Assembly: GCF_026967925.1 (NCBI RefSeq)
Contig: NZ_JAPVBI010000003.1
Span: 189,070 to 253,069 of the forward strand
Direction of reading: 5' to 3'
Length of the DNA stretch: 64,000 bases
Origin: Modestobacter sp. VKM Ac-2985
GTDB taxonomy: Bacteria > Actinomycetota > Actinomycetes > Mycobacteriales > Geodermatophilaceae
Positions 45,224-54,843 of the stretch are shown piece by piece. Under the pieces are notes generated by a model that was given only the letters and a program-made list of their open reading frames with translations, was not told the DNA's origin and ran no database searches. Made by a program: the position numbers and the translations under genes. Each line of letters opens with the position of its first letter. Within the stretch, counting starts at the first letter, position 1.

Positions 45224-45905
45224 CGGACGGATCACCCCGGCGCTGCAGGGGGCCCTCGTCGCCGCCGTCGGGACCGGGTTCCTCGGCACGCGACTCCTGC
45301 ACCTGCGGCGGAACTGGGGAGCCACGGCCGACGAGGTCCGCTCGACGCTGCCCGGCGACGACTTCGTCCCAGAGCCGGCGGAGCAGACCACGCTGGCGGT
45401 GTCGGTCGATGCCCCCGCCGAGCGCATCTGGGCGTGGTTGGTCCAGATCGGCCAGGACCGCGGCGGCATGTACAGCTACGACGTGCTGGAGAACCTGGTC
45501 GGCCTGGACATCCACAGCGCCCAGGAGATCCGGGACGAGTGGCAGCACCTGGCCGTCGGGGACCACGTCGTCGTGGTCCCCGAGGGCTTCGGCCCGATGC
45601 CGGACGGCTACTCGTTCACCGTCGCCCTGGCAGATCCCGGCCATGCACTGGTGCTCCGTCAGTCTCCGCCGGAGCACCCCTGGAACGGTGTCTGGTCCTT
45701 CCACGTCGCCCCTCGCCGTGACGGCGGATGCCGGCTCCTGTCCCGCATGCGCACCGAGGTCCAGCCGCAGTGGGGACGGCGGATCGCCACCCGGGTGCTG
45801 GAGCCGGTGACCCTGGTGATGACCCGCCGCATGCTCCAGGGGATCAAGGAGCGGGCCGAGCGCCCAGCTGCTGCACCCACTGCGTCGAGGGAGATGGCCC
45901 CGTGA
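45204..45905 (+). CDS. SRPBCC-fold protein with N-terminal helix
   Basis: A 233-residue protein. One short hydrophobic stretch near the N-terminus (ALQGALVAAVGTGFLGTRLL) is followed by an SRPBCC/START-like domain: VSVDAPAERIWAWLVQIGQD, RGGMYSYDVLENLVGLDIHS and WNGVWSFHVAPRRDGGCRLL. The cavity-forming fold binds hydrophobic ligands. No catalytic assignment is possible. Its GTG lies inside the end of the membrane-protein gene, suggesting a functional pair. Confidence 0.65.
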   Translation: MSRRRPDGRITPALQGALVAAVGTGFLGTRLLHLRRNWGATADEVRSTLPGDDFVPEPAEQTTLAVSVDAPAERIWAWLVQIGQDRGGMYSYDVLENLVGLDIHSAQEIRDEWQHLAVGDHVVVVPEGFGPMPDGYSFTVALADPGHALVLRQSPPEHPWNGVWSFHVAPRRDGGCRLLSRMRTEVQPQWGRRIATRVLEPVTLVMTRRMLQGIKERAERPAAAPTASREMAP

Positions 45906-46021
45906 CCGGACTGACCCGGCACTCCCCGCCGCTGGCCGTCCAGGTGCGCGCCGAGGCGGCAGTGGCCGGCCAGCCGCTGACGGTCCGCCTCGCCGTCAGC
46001 CCCGCAGGACGGCGACCTTGA
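45902..46021 (+). CDS. 39-residue ORF at an apparent junction
   Basis: The GTG overlaps the stop of the SRPBCC gene (GTGA), and the ORF runs VTGLTRHSPPLAVQVRAEAA then VAGQPLTVRLAVSPAGRRP. Its last 26 bases lie antisense over the end of the alcohol dehydrogenase fragment. It looks like the beginning of a longer coupled gene whose remainder was replaced when the dehydrogenase fragment arrived. Family unknown. Confidence 0.35.
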   Translation: MTGLTRHSPPLAVQVRAEAAVAGQPLTVRLAVSPAGRRP

Positions 46022-46385
46022 GCGCCCCCGAGGGCACTGGGTCGTCGAACAGGTCGTAGGCCCGCGGCACCTCGTCGCAGCCGAAGCGATGGGTGACCAT
46101 GCGGCTCACGTCCAGCCGCCCGGCCCGCAGCATCGACAGCAGCAGCGGCGTCGACGTGGTGTCCACCAGGCCGGTCGTGATGGTGCTGTCCTTGATCCAC
46201 AGCTCTTCCAGGTGCAGCGTCGTCGGCTTGCCGTGCACGCCGACGTTCGCGACCCGCCCGCCCGGCCGGACGACAGCGACCGCCATGTCGAACGTGGCCG
46301 GGATGCCCACCGCCTCGATCGTGACGTCGGCGCCCAGCCCACCGGTCCGTTCCCGGACCACCCCGGCCACGTCGTCGTCCGGTGG
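45996..46385 (-). pseudogene. Zinc-type alcohol dehydrogenase, C-terminal remnant
   Basis: About 125 codons remain of a medium-chain dehydrogenase: TGGLGADVTIEAVGIPATFD, VVRPGGRVANVGVHGKPTTL, HLEELWIKDSTITTGLVDTT and a C-terminus ending GALKVAVLRG. This is the last third of the ~350-residue family, including the substrate-domain return but lacking both zinc sites and most of the Rossmann fold. Upstream of about 46385 similarity stops abruptly, 14 bp from a DosR-like box. It has a normal stop but no plausible full-length start. Confidence 0.75.
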
Positions 46386-46398
46386 ACCGCGGAGATCG

Positions 46399-46412
46399 GG
46401 GTCCTAGGTCCC
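46399..46412. promoter_or_regulatory. DosR-like box (gggtcctaggtccc)
   Basis: One mismatch from GGGAC-N4-GTCCC. It lies between the dehydrogenase remnant and the GH65 gene. Confidence 0.5.
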
Positions 46413-46430
46413 GCGTCGCGTCGACGTTCG

Positions 46431-46444
46431 GGGCACTACGTCCC
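46431..46444. promoter_or_regulatory. DosR-like box (gggcactacgtccc)
   Basis: Two mismatches in the left half, right half exact. Its start is 32 bp after that of the previous box and 150 bp before the GH65 start. Confidence 0.4.
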
Positions 46445-46580
46445 GGCACCGGACGACCGACTGCCTGGCCACGGCCACCCGGCGCAGGGCACGCTGGGGC
46501 CGGTCGACGGAGACGGGGGCCACGATGTGCGTCGGGCCGAACAGGGGTGCGCGGTGCTGCGCCCAGGGCGAAGGCCCCGG

Positions 46581-48989
46581 GTGACCGGCTGGCTGCTCCG
46601 GTACGAGGGGTGGGACCCCGAGGCGGAGGCGCTCCGCGAGACGCTCTGCGCACTGGGCAACGGCCGGTTCGCCACCCGCGCAGCGGCTCCCGAGCGACGG
46701 GCGGGGGGCGGCTGCTACCCCGGGACGTACGCCGCCGGGGTCTTCGACCGGCTGACCGACGTGATCGACGGGCACGAGGTGTCGAACGAGAGCATCGTCA
46801 ACCTGCCGGACTGGCAGTCGCTGACCTTCCGCGCGGAGGACGGCCCGTGGCTGGACCTCTCCGCCGTGGCGGTGGAGGACTACGTGCAGGAGCTCGACCT
46901 CCGCCGCGGCGTGCTGACCCGCCGCTTCCTGATCGAGGACGACGAGGGGCGCCGCACCCGGATCGCCCAGCGGCGGCTGGTCTCCATGGCCGATCCCCGC
47001 CTCGCGGCACTGGACTGCACCCTCCTCGCCGAGAACTGGGCGGGCCGGCTCACCGTCCGCTCGGGCCTGGACGGTCGGGTGACCAACGACGGGGTGGCGC
47101 GCTACCGGGGGCTGGACGGCAGGCACCTGTCCGCGGTCGAGCCCGACGTCTGCGAGGAGACCGCCACGCTGACGGCGGAGACCCGGCAGTCGAGGACCCG
47201 GATCGGGATGGCCGCGCGGCACCGGGTGCTGGTGGAGGGGACGGTGCGGCCGACGGTCGCCGATCCGGTCCTGGAGAACGGCGTCGCCGCGGTCGACCTG
47301 GAGCTCGAGATGGAGCCCGGCCGTCCCGTCACGGTCGAGAAGCTCGCCGCTCTCTGTACGTCGCGCGACCCCGGCATCGGCGAGCCCGGCGAGGCAGCGG
47401 TCGACGAGATCGCCCGCGCCGGCACCTTCGGCGGCGTGCTGGCCCGGCACGAGCTCGCCTGGGACCACCTGTGGTTCCGCTGCGACGTGGAGATCGCCGG
47501 CTCCGCGCGCGCGTCGCTCGTCCTGCGGCTGCACGTGTTCCACCTCTTGCAGACCGTCTCCCCGCACAGCGTCGACCTCGACGTCGGCATCCCGGCTCGC
47601 GGGCTGCACGGTGAGGCCTATCGCGGACACGTCTTCTGGGACGAGATGTTCGTCCTGCCCTTCCTGAACCTGCGGCTGCCCGAGGTCGCCCGCGCCATGC
47701 TGCTGTACCGGTGGCGGCGGCTCCCTCAGGCCCGGGCCGCGGCACGGGCGGCCGGCCACCGCGGCGCGATGTTCCCGTGGCAGAGCGGATCGACCGGACG
47801 GGAGGAGTCACAGGCATGGCACCTGAACCCGCGGTCCGGCCGCTGGCTGCCCGACCACTCCCACCTGCAGCGGCACATCGGCCTGGCGATCGCCCACAAC
47901 ACCTGGCGCTACTACGAGGCCACCGGCGACGCCGACTTCCTCACCGAGCACGGCGCCGAGCTGCTCCTGTCGATCGCGGCGTTCTGGGGCGACCTGGCCA
48001 CCTACGACCCGGTCGACGACCGGTTCGACATCTGTGGCGTGATGGGGCCCGATGAGTACCACGACGCCCTGCCGAGCCGCGACGAGCCGGGCCTGGACGA
48101 CAACGCCTACACCAACGTCATGGCGGCCTGGACGCTCACGCGGGCGCTCGAGTGCCTCGACGAGCTCCCGCCGGGACGGCGGCACGAGCTGCTCGACACC
48201 CTCGACATCCGCCGCGCGGACCTCGAGCGCTGGCAGCACGTCAGCCGCAAGCTCCGGCTCTGCTGGACCGAGGACGGCGTCCTGCTGCAGTTCCGCGGCT
48301 ACGAGTCGCTGGAGGAGTTCGACTGGGCCGGCTACCGCGACCGGTACGGGGACATCAGCCGACTCGACCGCATCCTGGAGGCCGAAGGCGACTCGACCAA
48401 CCGCTACAAGCTCTCCAAGCAGGCCGACGTCCTCATGCTCTTCCAGCTGCTGACCGCCGACGAGCTGTACGACCTCCTCGACCGGCTGGGCTATCCGCAC
48501 GACCGGCAGACGATCCCTCGCACGATCGCCTACCACCTCGAACGCACCAGCCACGGCTCGACGCTGTCGAAGGTCGTGCACGCCTGGGTGATGGCCCGGT
48601 CGGACCGGCGGAAGGCGTGGGTCTACTTCCTCGAGGCGCTCGAGAGCGACATCGCGGACGTGCAGGGAGGCACCACGGGCGAGGGCATCCACCTGGGTGC
48701 CATGGCCGGCACCGTCGACCTGCTGGAACGCGGGTTCACCGGCCTGGAGACGCGCGAGGACGTCCTCGGGTTCGACCCCTACCTGCCCGATGCGCTGCAC
48801 CGCATGCGGTTCCGGCTGCGCTACCGGCGGCACACCGAGATCGAGGTCGTGATCGACCACCGGACGCTGACGGTCGGCGGAACGGCCAGCAGGGCCACCG
48901 TGCTGCCCGTCCGGGTCCGCGACAAGGAGTTCCGGCTCGACCCCCGGGGCAGCCTGGAGATCCCGCTCCGCCGGCGCCGCACGGACTGA
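46581..48989 (+). CDS. Glycoside hydrolase family 65 phosphorylase
   Basis: An 802-residue cytoplasmic enzyme of GH65. The N-terminal beta-sandwich begins WLLRYEGWDPEAEALRETLC, ALGNGRFATR. The (alpha/alpha)6 barrel carries catalytic acid Glu492 in CGVMGPDEYHDA. A late conserved part is TSHGSTLSKVVHAWVMARSD, where phosphate is held. Members phosphorolyse maltose, trehalose, kojibiose or similar disaccharides to glucose 1-phosphate. No beta-phosphoglucomutase or sugar transporter is adjacent. The GTG at 46581 is the best start for the conserved region. Two DosR-like boxes lie upstream, consistent with mobilising storage sugar under hypoxia. Confidence 0.88.
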   Translation: MTGWLLRYEGWDPEAEALRETLCALGNGRFATRAAAPERRAGGGCYPGTYAAGVFDRLTDVIDGHEVSNESIVNLPDWQSLTFRAEDGPWLDLSAVAVEDYVQELDLRRGVLTRRFLIEDDEGRRTRIAQRRLVSMADPRLAALDCTLLAENWAGRLTVRSGLDGRVTNDGVARYRGLDGRHLSAVEPDVCEETATLTAETRQSRTRIGMAARHRVLVEGTVRPTVADPVLENGVAAVDLELEMEPGRPVTVEKLAALCTSRDPGIGEPGEAAVDEIARAGTFGGVLARHELAWDHLWFRCDVEIAGSARASLVLRLHVFHLLQTVSPHSVDLDVGIPARGLHGEAYRGHVFWDEMFVLPFLNLRLPEVARAMLLYRWRRLPQARAAARAAGHRGAMFPWQSGSTGREESQAWHLNPRSGRWLPDHSHLQRHIGLAIAHNTWRYYEATGDADFLTEHGAELLLSIAAFWGDLATYDPVDDRFDICGVMGPDEYHDALPSRDEPGLDDNAYTNVMAAWTLTRALECLDELPPGRRHELLDTLDIRRADLERWQHVSRKLRLCWTEDGVLLQFRGYESLEEFDWAGYRDRYGDISRLDRILEAEGDSTNRYKLSKQADVLMLFQLLTADELYDLLDRLGYPHDRQTIPRTIAYHLERTSHGSTLSKVVHAWVMARSDRRKAWVYFLEALESDIADVQGGTTGEGIHLGAMAGTVDLLERGFTGLETREDVLGFDPYLPDALHRMRFRLRYRRHTEIEVVIDHRTLTVGGTASRATVLPVRVRDKEFRLDPRGSLEIPLRRRRTD

Positions 48990-49100
48990 GCCTGGCAGCG
49001 TCTCGACCACCTCCCCACCCACTCGACGCCCGCCACTCGCCCCAGGTCACCAGGACGAAGGCCACTGTCCCGTCCCCGGGCCGATGCCGAAGCTGGAGCG

Positions 49101-51794
49101 ATGACCCGCTCCGACCAGGTCGTTCCCTCTGCCCCGGCGCATCACCAGATGCCCGTCCACGAGGTCGTCGTGCGGCTGGGCACCCACCCGGAGACCGGTC
49201 TCACCGACGCGGAGGCCGCCCGCCGGCTGGACACCACCGGTCCGAACCTGCTGCCTCGCACGGACCGACGCGGTCCCTGGCGGCGGGTGCTGGAGCAGTT
49301 CCGTCACCCGCTGATCTACGTCCTGCTCGTCGCTGCCGTGGCGACCCTGCTGCTCGGCGAGTACGTGGACGGCGCGGTGATCATCGCCGTGGTGCTGGTC
49401 AACGCGGCCATCGGGTTCGTGCAGGAGAGCCGCGCAGAGGTGGCGCTGGAGGCACTGACGTCGATGGTGCGCACGGAGTCGACGGTGGTGCGGGAGGGGC
49501 GCCGGCACCGTGTCCCGTCGGCGGACCTGGTGCCCGGGGACCACGTCCTGCTGGAGGCCGGCGACCGGGTGCCGGCCGACCTGCGGCTCGTCGTCTCGCA
49601 GGAGCTGCAGGTCGACGAGTCCGCACTGACCGGGGAGTCCTCACCAGCGGACAAGGCGCCGGCGGAGCTGCCGCCGGACACCGACCTCGGGGATCGCGCC
49701 AACATGGGGTACTCGACCGGCCTGGTGACCAGAGGCCAGGGACGTGGGGTCGTCGTCGCGACCGGTGGTGACACCGAGATCGGGCGCATCCACCGGCTCG
49801 TCGGCGAGGCGAACGTCCTGCAGACGCCGCTCACTCGGAAGATCGACCGGTTCAGCCGGATCCTGACGGTGGCCATCCTCGCGCTGGCCGGGCTGACCTT
49901 CCTGCTGGGCACCATCCGCGGCGAGCCGGTCGCGGACATGCTCACCGCTGCGGTCGCCCTGGCCGTCGGGGCGATCCCCGAGGGCCTGCCGGCCGTGGTG
50001 ACCATCACCCTGGCCATCGGCGTGGCCAGGATGGCGCGTCGGCGCGCGGTCATCCGGCGACTGCCCGCGGTGGAGACGCTGGGCAGCACCACGGTGATCT
50101 GCACGGACAAGACCGGCACCCTCACCGCCAATGCGATGACGGTGACGACGGTCGTCGCCGGGGGCCGGGAGTGGTCGGTGAGCGGCACCGGCTACTCCCC
50201 TCAGGGTGCGCTGGACCCGGCGCCGGACAGTCCCGCGCTGCGCGAGTGCCTGGTGGCCGGGGTGTTGTGCAACGACACCCGGCTGACCGGACCGGCGGAC
50301 GCACGAACGGTCGTCGGGGACCCGACCGAGGCGGCGCTCCTGGTCGTGGCGGAGAAGGCCGGCCTGGACGCCGGCGACCTGCACGAGCAGCTCCCGCGGT
50401 GCGACGCCGTCCCGTTCGACTCCGACCGCCGGTACATGGCCACCCGGCACCGGCACCCCGACGGCCGGGAGGTCGCCTACGTCAAGGGGGCCGTCGAGCG
50501 CATCCTGGCCATGAGCTCGGCCCAGCTGCAGGCCGACGGTTCGACCGTTCCCCTGGACCCTGCGGCCGTGCACGCGCGGACCGAGGAGATGACCGCCGAT
50601 GCGCTGCGGGTGCTGGCGTTCGGCCGCGTCGACCTGCCGCCCGGCACCGCGTCGTTGACCCCGGAGCTGCTGGAGGACGTCGTCCTCCTGGGGCTCCAGG
50701 GCATGGTGGACCCGCCGCGGCCGGAGGCCATCGACGCCGTCGCCGCCTGCCGGTCGGCCGGCATCCAGGTCAAGATGATCACCGGCGACCACGCCGGCAC
50801 GGCCCGCGCCATCGCAGAGCGCTTCGGCCTCGGAGAGGACGGGCACCCCGACGTCGTCACCGGTCGGGAACTCGCCGCGCTCCCGCCCGGGGACCTGCCT
50901 GCCCTGGCCCTGCGGACGGCGGTGTTCGCCCGCGTCGACCCGGAGCAGAAGCTGCGGCTGGTGGAGGTCCTGCAGGCGCAGGGGCACGTCGTGGCGATGA
51001 CCGGGGACGGGGTCAACGACGCCCCCGCGCTGCGCCGGGCCGACATCGGTGTGGCCATGGGGCTCGGCGGCACCGAGGTGGCGAAGGAGGCCGCCGACAT
51101 GGTTCTCACCGACGACGACTTCGCCACGATCGAGGCAGCCGTCGAAGAAGGTCGCGGGGTCTTCGACAACCTGCGGAAGTTCATCACCTTCATCCTGCCG
51201 ACCAGCTTCGGCCAGGGCCTGGTGATCCTGGCCGCGGTCGCGCTGGGCACCACGCTGCCGATCCTGCCGGTGCAGATCCTGTGGGTGAACATGACGACCG
51301 CCGTGGCGCTCGGCCTCGCCCTGGCCTTCGAGCCGCTGGAGGAGGGGATCATGCGACGCCCGCCGGTCCCGCCGTCCCGGCCGTTGCTCACCGGGGAGCT
51401 GGCCGGCCGGATCGTGCTCGTCTCGACGCTCATGCTGGTCGGAGCGTTCACCCTCTTCGAGTGGACCCTCGCCCAGGGCGCAGAGCTCCCCGCCGCCCGC
51501 ACCGTGGCGGTGAACGTCTTCGTCGTCGTCCAGGTCGCCTACCTGCTCACCTGCCGCTCGCTCGACCGTTCCGTGCTCTCCATCGGCCCGTTGCGCAACC
51601 GCTGGGTGCTGGCCGGGATGACCGCGATGCTGGGGCTCCAGCTGCTGTTCACCTACGCCCCCTGGATGAACACGCTGTTCCACAGCGCTCCGATCGACCC
51701 GGTGTGGTGGCTGTGGACCACCGGCGTCGGGGTCGTCGTGTTCCTGGTGATCGAGACGGAGAAGTGGGCCCGCCGGCGCGTCGGGACCCGGTAG
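49101..51794 (+). CDS. P-type cation ATPase, CtpF/PacL-like
   Basis: An 897-residue P2-type ATPase. It has the N-terminal cation_ATPase_N domain (VHEVVVRLGTHPETGLTDAE), actuator DESALTGESSP, phosphorylation motif DKTGTLT (Asp336), the hinge MVDPPRPEAIDAV, MTGDGVNDAPALRRADIGVA, and a C-terminal cation_ATPase_C domain with six helices. It resembles PacL/SERCA-type Ca2+ pumps and mycobacterial CtpF, a DosR-regulon member. Ion choice is inference. The ATG has GGAG nearby. A weak box (aggacgaaggccac, 49052-49065, three mismatches) lies 36 bp upstream of the ATG. Confidence 0.9.
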   Translation: MTRSDQVVPSAPAHHQMPVHEVVVRLGTHPETGLTDAEAARRLDTTGPNLLPRTDRRGPWRRVLEQFRHPLIYVLLVAAVATLLLGEYVDGAVIIAVVLVNAAIGFVQESRAEVALEALTSMVRTESTVVREGRRHRVPSADLVPGDHVLLEAGDRVPADLRLVVSQELQVDESALTGESSPADKAPAELPPDTDLGDRANMGYSTGLVTRGQGRGVVVATGGDTEIGRIHRLVGEANVLQTPLTRKIDRFSRILTVAILALAGLTFLLGTIRGEPVADMLTAAVALAVGAIPEGLPAVVTITLAIGVARMARRRAVIRRLPAVETLGSTTVICTDKTGTLTANAMTVTTVVAGGREWSVSGTGYSPQGALDPAPDSPALRECLVAGVLCNDTRLTGPADARTVVGDPTEAALLVVAEKAGLDAGDLHEQLPRCDAVPFDSDRRYMATRHRHPDGREVAYVKGAVERILAMSSAQLQADGSTVPLDPAAVHARTEEMTADALRVLAFGRVDLPPGTASLTPELLEDVVLLGLQGMVDPPRPEAIDAVAACRSAGIQVKMITGDHAGTARAIAERFGLGEDGHPDVVTGRELAALPPGDLPALALRTAVFARVDPEQKLRLVEVLQAQGHVVAMTGDGVNDAPALRRADIGVAMGLGGTEVAKEAADMVLTDDDFATIEAAVEEGRGVFDNLRKFITFILPTSFGQGLVILAAVALGTTLPILPVQILWVNMTTAVALGLALAFEPLEEGIMRRPPVPPSRPLLTGELAGRIVLVSTLMLVGAFTLFEWTLAQGAELPAARTVAVNVFVVVQVAYLLTCRSLDRSVLSIGPLRNRWVLAGMTAMLGLQLLFTYAPWMNTLFHSAPIDPVWWLWTTGVGVVVFLVIETEKWARRRVGTR

Positions 51795-52136
51795 TGCGAC
51801 CGGTAGCGGGACGTCGCCGGAGCCGCCGCGGCACGACGGGAGGCCCGCCGGTGCAGCCAGGGTCCCGATCCGCACGACGACCGCTCCCGCGGCACGGCGG
51901 CCACCGGCACCCGGTACGGACGGCGCAGCCACCGCCACCGGCGGCCAGAGGTCCTCGGCCGGCGAGGTCCCTCGCCCCTGCCGTCTCCGGGGCGGCGAGC
52001 CGACCGTGGTGGCTGTGCCGGGTGCAGGGGGCGTCATGACCGACCGCCGGGGACGGCCGCGTCCGACGTGGCACCTCGGTGGCCACCGGAGGCACCCCTG
52101 CCTCGGGACCGGAGGCGTGGGCCTGGGGAGGTGCCG
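51795..52136. other. Intergenic region, about 340 bp, nothing recognised
   Basis: No ORF here has a good start or protein-like composition. No clear DosR-like box, hairpin or repeat was found. It presumably contains the promoter of the ABC exporter operon that follows. Confidence 0.4.
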
Positions 52137-53096
52137 ATGACCGCCGTCGAGGTGGAGCTGCTGCGCAAGGAGTACGGCCAGGTGGTGGCGGTGGACGACC
52201 TGTCGTTCACCATCGAGGAGGGCGAGGTCTTCGCACTGCTGGGTCCCAACGGTGCGGGGAAGACCACGACCGTCGAGATCCTGGAGGGCCACCGCCGGCG
52301 GACTGCCGGTCGGGTCCGCGTGCTGGGGCAGGACCCGCAGACCGGGGGACGGGAGTTCCGCGAGCGGATCGGGATCGTGCTCCAGGAAGCGGGGTTCGAC
52401 GAGGAGTTCTCCGTCCGCGAGCTGATCAGGCTGCACCGTGGTCTCTACCCTCGCCGCCTCGGGGTCGACGAGGTGATCGACCAGGTCGGCCTCGCCGACA
52501 AGCGGGAGGCCCGCATCAAGACGCTGTCGGGCGGTCAACGCCGTCGGCTGGACCTCGCGCTCGGTCTGGTGGGGGCACCCGAGCTGCTGTTCCTCGACGA
52601 ACCCACCACGGGCTTCGACCCCGCCGCTCGTCGTCGCGCCTGGGAGCTGCTGGAAGGGCTGCGCACCCTGGGCACGACCGTGCTGCTCACCACCCATTAC
52701 ATGGACGAGGCCGAACACCTCGCCGATCGGGTGGCGATCGTCGTCGCCGGCCGGCTGGTCGCCCTCGGCACGCCTGCCGAACTCGCTGCCGGGCAGCAGG
52801 CCGCCGTGGTCAGCTTCCGCCTGCCGGCGCAGGTGGCCGTCTCCGACCTGCCGCCGTTGGACGGCATCCCGGTCGCCGATGGTCTCGCCTGGGAACTGAC
52901 CACGGCGCGACCCACCGCGGCACTGCACACGTTGACCGGTTGGGCGCTCGAGCGGGGACTGGAGGTGCCAGCGCTCTCGGTGCGCCACCCCTCCCTGGAG
53001 GACGTGTACCTGCACCTGGTGGGTGGACCGACGGGAGACGGCGAGTCGGCCGCCGTCGCTGCGTCGGCGGACGACTCGGTCCGTGACGGGCGATGA
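52137..53096 (+). CDS. ABC exporter ATP-binding protein
   Basis: A 319-residue ATPase of the DrrA/CcmA type. Walker A is LLGPNGAGKTTT, the Q-loop is GIVLQEAGFDEEFSVRE, the signature TLSGGQRRRLDLALGL, Walker B LLFLDEPTTGFDP and the H-loop LLTTHYMDEAEHL. An accessory domain of ~90 residues follows. It has an ATG after GGGGAGG. The permease gene overlaps its stop in ATGA. The cargo is unknown; peptides, lipids or drugs are all possible for this class. Confidence 0.9.
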   Translation: MTAVEVELLRKEYGQVVAVDDLSFTIEEGEVFALLGPNGAGKTTTVEILEGHRRRTAGRVRVLGQDPQTGGREFRERIGIVLQEAGFDEEFSVRELIRLHRGLYPRRLGVDEVIDQVGLADKREARIKTLSGGQRRRLDLALGLVGAPELLFLDEPTTGFDPAARRRAWELLEGLRTLGTTVLLTTHYMDEAEHLADRVAIVVAGRLVALGTPAELAAGQQAAVVSFRLPAQVAVSDLPPLDGIPVADGLAWELTTARPTAALHTLTGWALERGLEVPALSVRHPSLEDVYLHLVGGPTGDGESAAVAASADDSVRDGR

Positions 53097-54760
53097 GCCG
53101 GCCCGCAGCCACCGGCAGCCGCGCCACGGGGCGACCGGGGACCGGCACGCTCCTGCTGGCCCAGCTCCGCTACACGGTGACCGACCTGTGGCGTTCGCGG
53201 GTGGTGCTCGTCTTCAGTCTCGTCCTGCCGCTGGTGTGGTTGCTCGTCATCGGCGCTGCCGCCGGCAACGACGTCCTGGACGAGGCGACCGGACTGCGCG
53301 TCATGCAGTTGGCGACGCCGAGCGCGATCGCCATGGGGGTGCTGTTCGCCTCCTACCCGCCGGTGGCCATCGGGCTGGCCGAGGCGCGCGAGCGCGGCGT
53401 CGCGAAGCGGTTCCGCGGCACACCTCTGCCTCCGTGGCTCTACGTGGCCGGCCGGATCGGCGGCGCAGTGGTGTTCGCATCTGCGGCGACCTCCCTCGCC
53501 GTCGCGGTCGGCGTCCTCGGCTTCGACGTGCAGATCATCGGCCGCACGGCACCGGCCACCGTCGTCACCGTGCTGCTGGGCATCGCCTGCTTCGCCGCTC
53601 TCGGGCTGGCGGTGGCAGCCCTCTCCCCCACGACGGCCGCTGCCCAGGCTGCTTCGGTCAGCACCGCCGTCGTCCTGGCGTTCGTCTCCGGCGTGTTCAC
53701 CATCGGCGGTGAGCTGCCCTGGATGGCCACCGTGGGCAGGGTCTTCCCCCTCCGGCCCTTCGCCGAGGCCCTCCAGGACCAGTTCGACCCCTCCTCCCCC
53801 AGCGCCGGGTGGGACGTGGCCGGCTCTGCCGTCCTGCTCGTCTGGGGACTGATCGGGGCCCTGGTCGCCGCTCGTTTCCTCGCACCCGGCGAGCGGCGCA
53901 GCTCCTCCACCCGCCGGTCTGCCGCCCCGGGCAGCCCACCGGCCCCCGGCGCGACGGTCCCGCATCGGAGCGCAGGTCCCACGGCCGGGCGACGGCCGGG
54001 TGCAGTCCGCATGGTGCTCGACCAGGCGCTGGCCGCCGACCGGTCCACCTGGCGCGACGGTGGCTCCCTGTTCTTCGCCCTGGCCATGCCGGTCGGGCTG
54101 TACGCGCTGTTCGTCGCGATGGCGGGCGCCGACACCGTGGTCGACGGCGTGCCCTTCCCCACGCTGTTCGCCGCCAGCATGGCCGTCTGGGGCAGCGGGG
54201 TCACCGCCTTCCTCAACCTGCCCGAGTCGGTGGCCGCGGCCCGCGACCGCGGCGTCCTCAAACGGCTCCGGGGCACGCCGCTGGCCCCGTGGCAGTACCT
54301 GGCCGGCCGCACCGCGGCCGCGCTCTGGCTGTCCGTCGTCGTCGCGGCGCTGGTGCTCGTCATCGGCGCGGTCTCCTTCGACGTGCGCGTCCCGACGGCC
54401 GGCCTGCTCCTGGGCCTGCCGGTCCTGGCGGTCGGGACCCTCACCCTCGCCGCGTGCGGCTTCGTGCTGGCCGCGCTCCTCCCCGACGCCCGGTCGGTGG
54501 GTGCCGTCGGGCTGGTCGTGCTCCTGCCGCTGGCCTTCTTCTCCGACGTCTTCTTCCTCGGCGGACCGGAGTGGATGCGCAACGTGGGCGAGCTCTTCCC
54601 GCTGCTGCACTTCCAGAACGCGCTGACCCGGGCATGGGACCCGGCCGGCGCTGAGCTCGCGTGGAGCGATCTGGCGGTGCTCGTCGGCTGGGGCGTGGTG
54701 GCCGCCGCGGTCGCGATCCGGTCGTTCCGCTGGCAGCCACGGTCCGACGGGCGGTCATGA
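53093..54760 (+). CDS. ABC-2 permease, fused duplicate
   Basis: A 555-residue membrane protein made of two ABC-2 permease units joined by a Pro/Ser/Arg-rich linker at about residues 262-300. Each unit has six hydrophobic segments and the same motif after the second helix: AEARERGVAKRFRGTPLPPW in the first, AAARDRGVLKRLRGTPLAPW in the second. The usual ABC-2 exporters use a homodimer, so this gene encodes both halves in one chain. It is coupled to the ATPase gene by a 4-nt overlap. Confidence 0.85.
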   Translation: MSRPAATGSRATGRPGTGTLLLAQLRYTVTDLWRSRVVLVFSLVLPLVWLLVIGAAAGNDVLDEATGLRVMQLATPSAIAMGVLFASYPPVAIGLAEARERGVAKRFRGTPLPPWLYVAGRIGGAVVFASAATSLAVAVGVLGFDVQIIGRTAPATVVTVLLGIACFAALGLAVAALSPTTAAAQAASVSTAVVLAFVSGVFTIGGELPWMATVGRVFPLRPFAEALQDQFDPSSPSAGWDVAGSAVLLVWGLIGALVAARFLAPGERRSSSTRRSAAPGSPPAPGATVPHRSAGPTAGRRPGAVRMVLDQALAADRSTWRDGGSLFFALAMPVGLYALFVAMAGADTVVDGVPFPTLFAASMAVWGSGVTAFLNLPESVAAARDRGVLKRLRGTPLAPWQYLAGRTAAALWLSVVVAALVLVIGAVSFDVRVPTAGLLLGLPVLAVGTLTLAACGFVLAALLPDARSVGAVGLVVLLPLAFFSDVFFLGGPEWMRNVGELFPLLHFQNALTRAWDPAGAELAWSDLAVLVGWGVVAAAVAIRSFRWQPRSDGRS

Positions 54761-54843
54761 CCGTCAGCTCGGATGGCTGCGCGGCGGCTGGGCGGTCTGA
54801 GCCCCGTCCCACGCGCGGCCCATCACGATCGGGGATGCGCGGA

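Noticed and set aside
49641..53015. An open frame of about 1120 codons antisense to the CtpF-like and ABC genes
   Set aside because: His/Gln/Asp/Gly-rich composition typical of reverse-complemented GC-rich genes; both sense genes have full motif sets.
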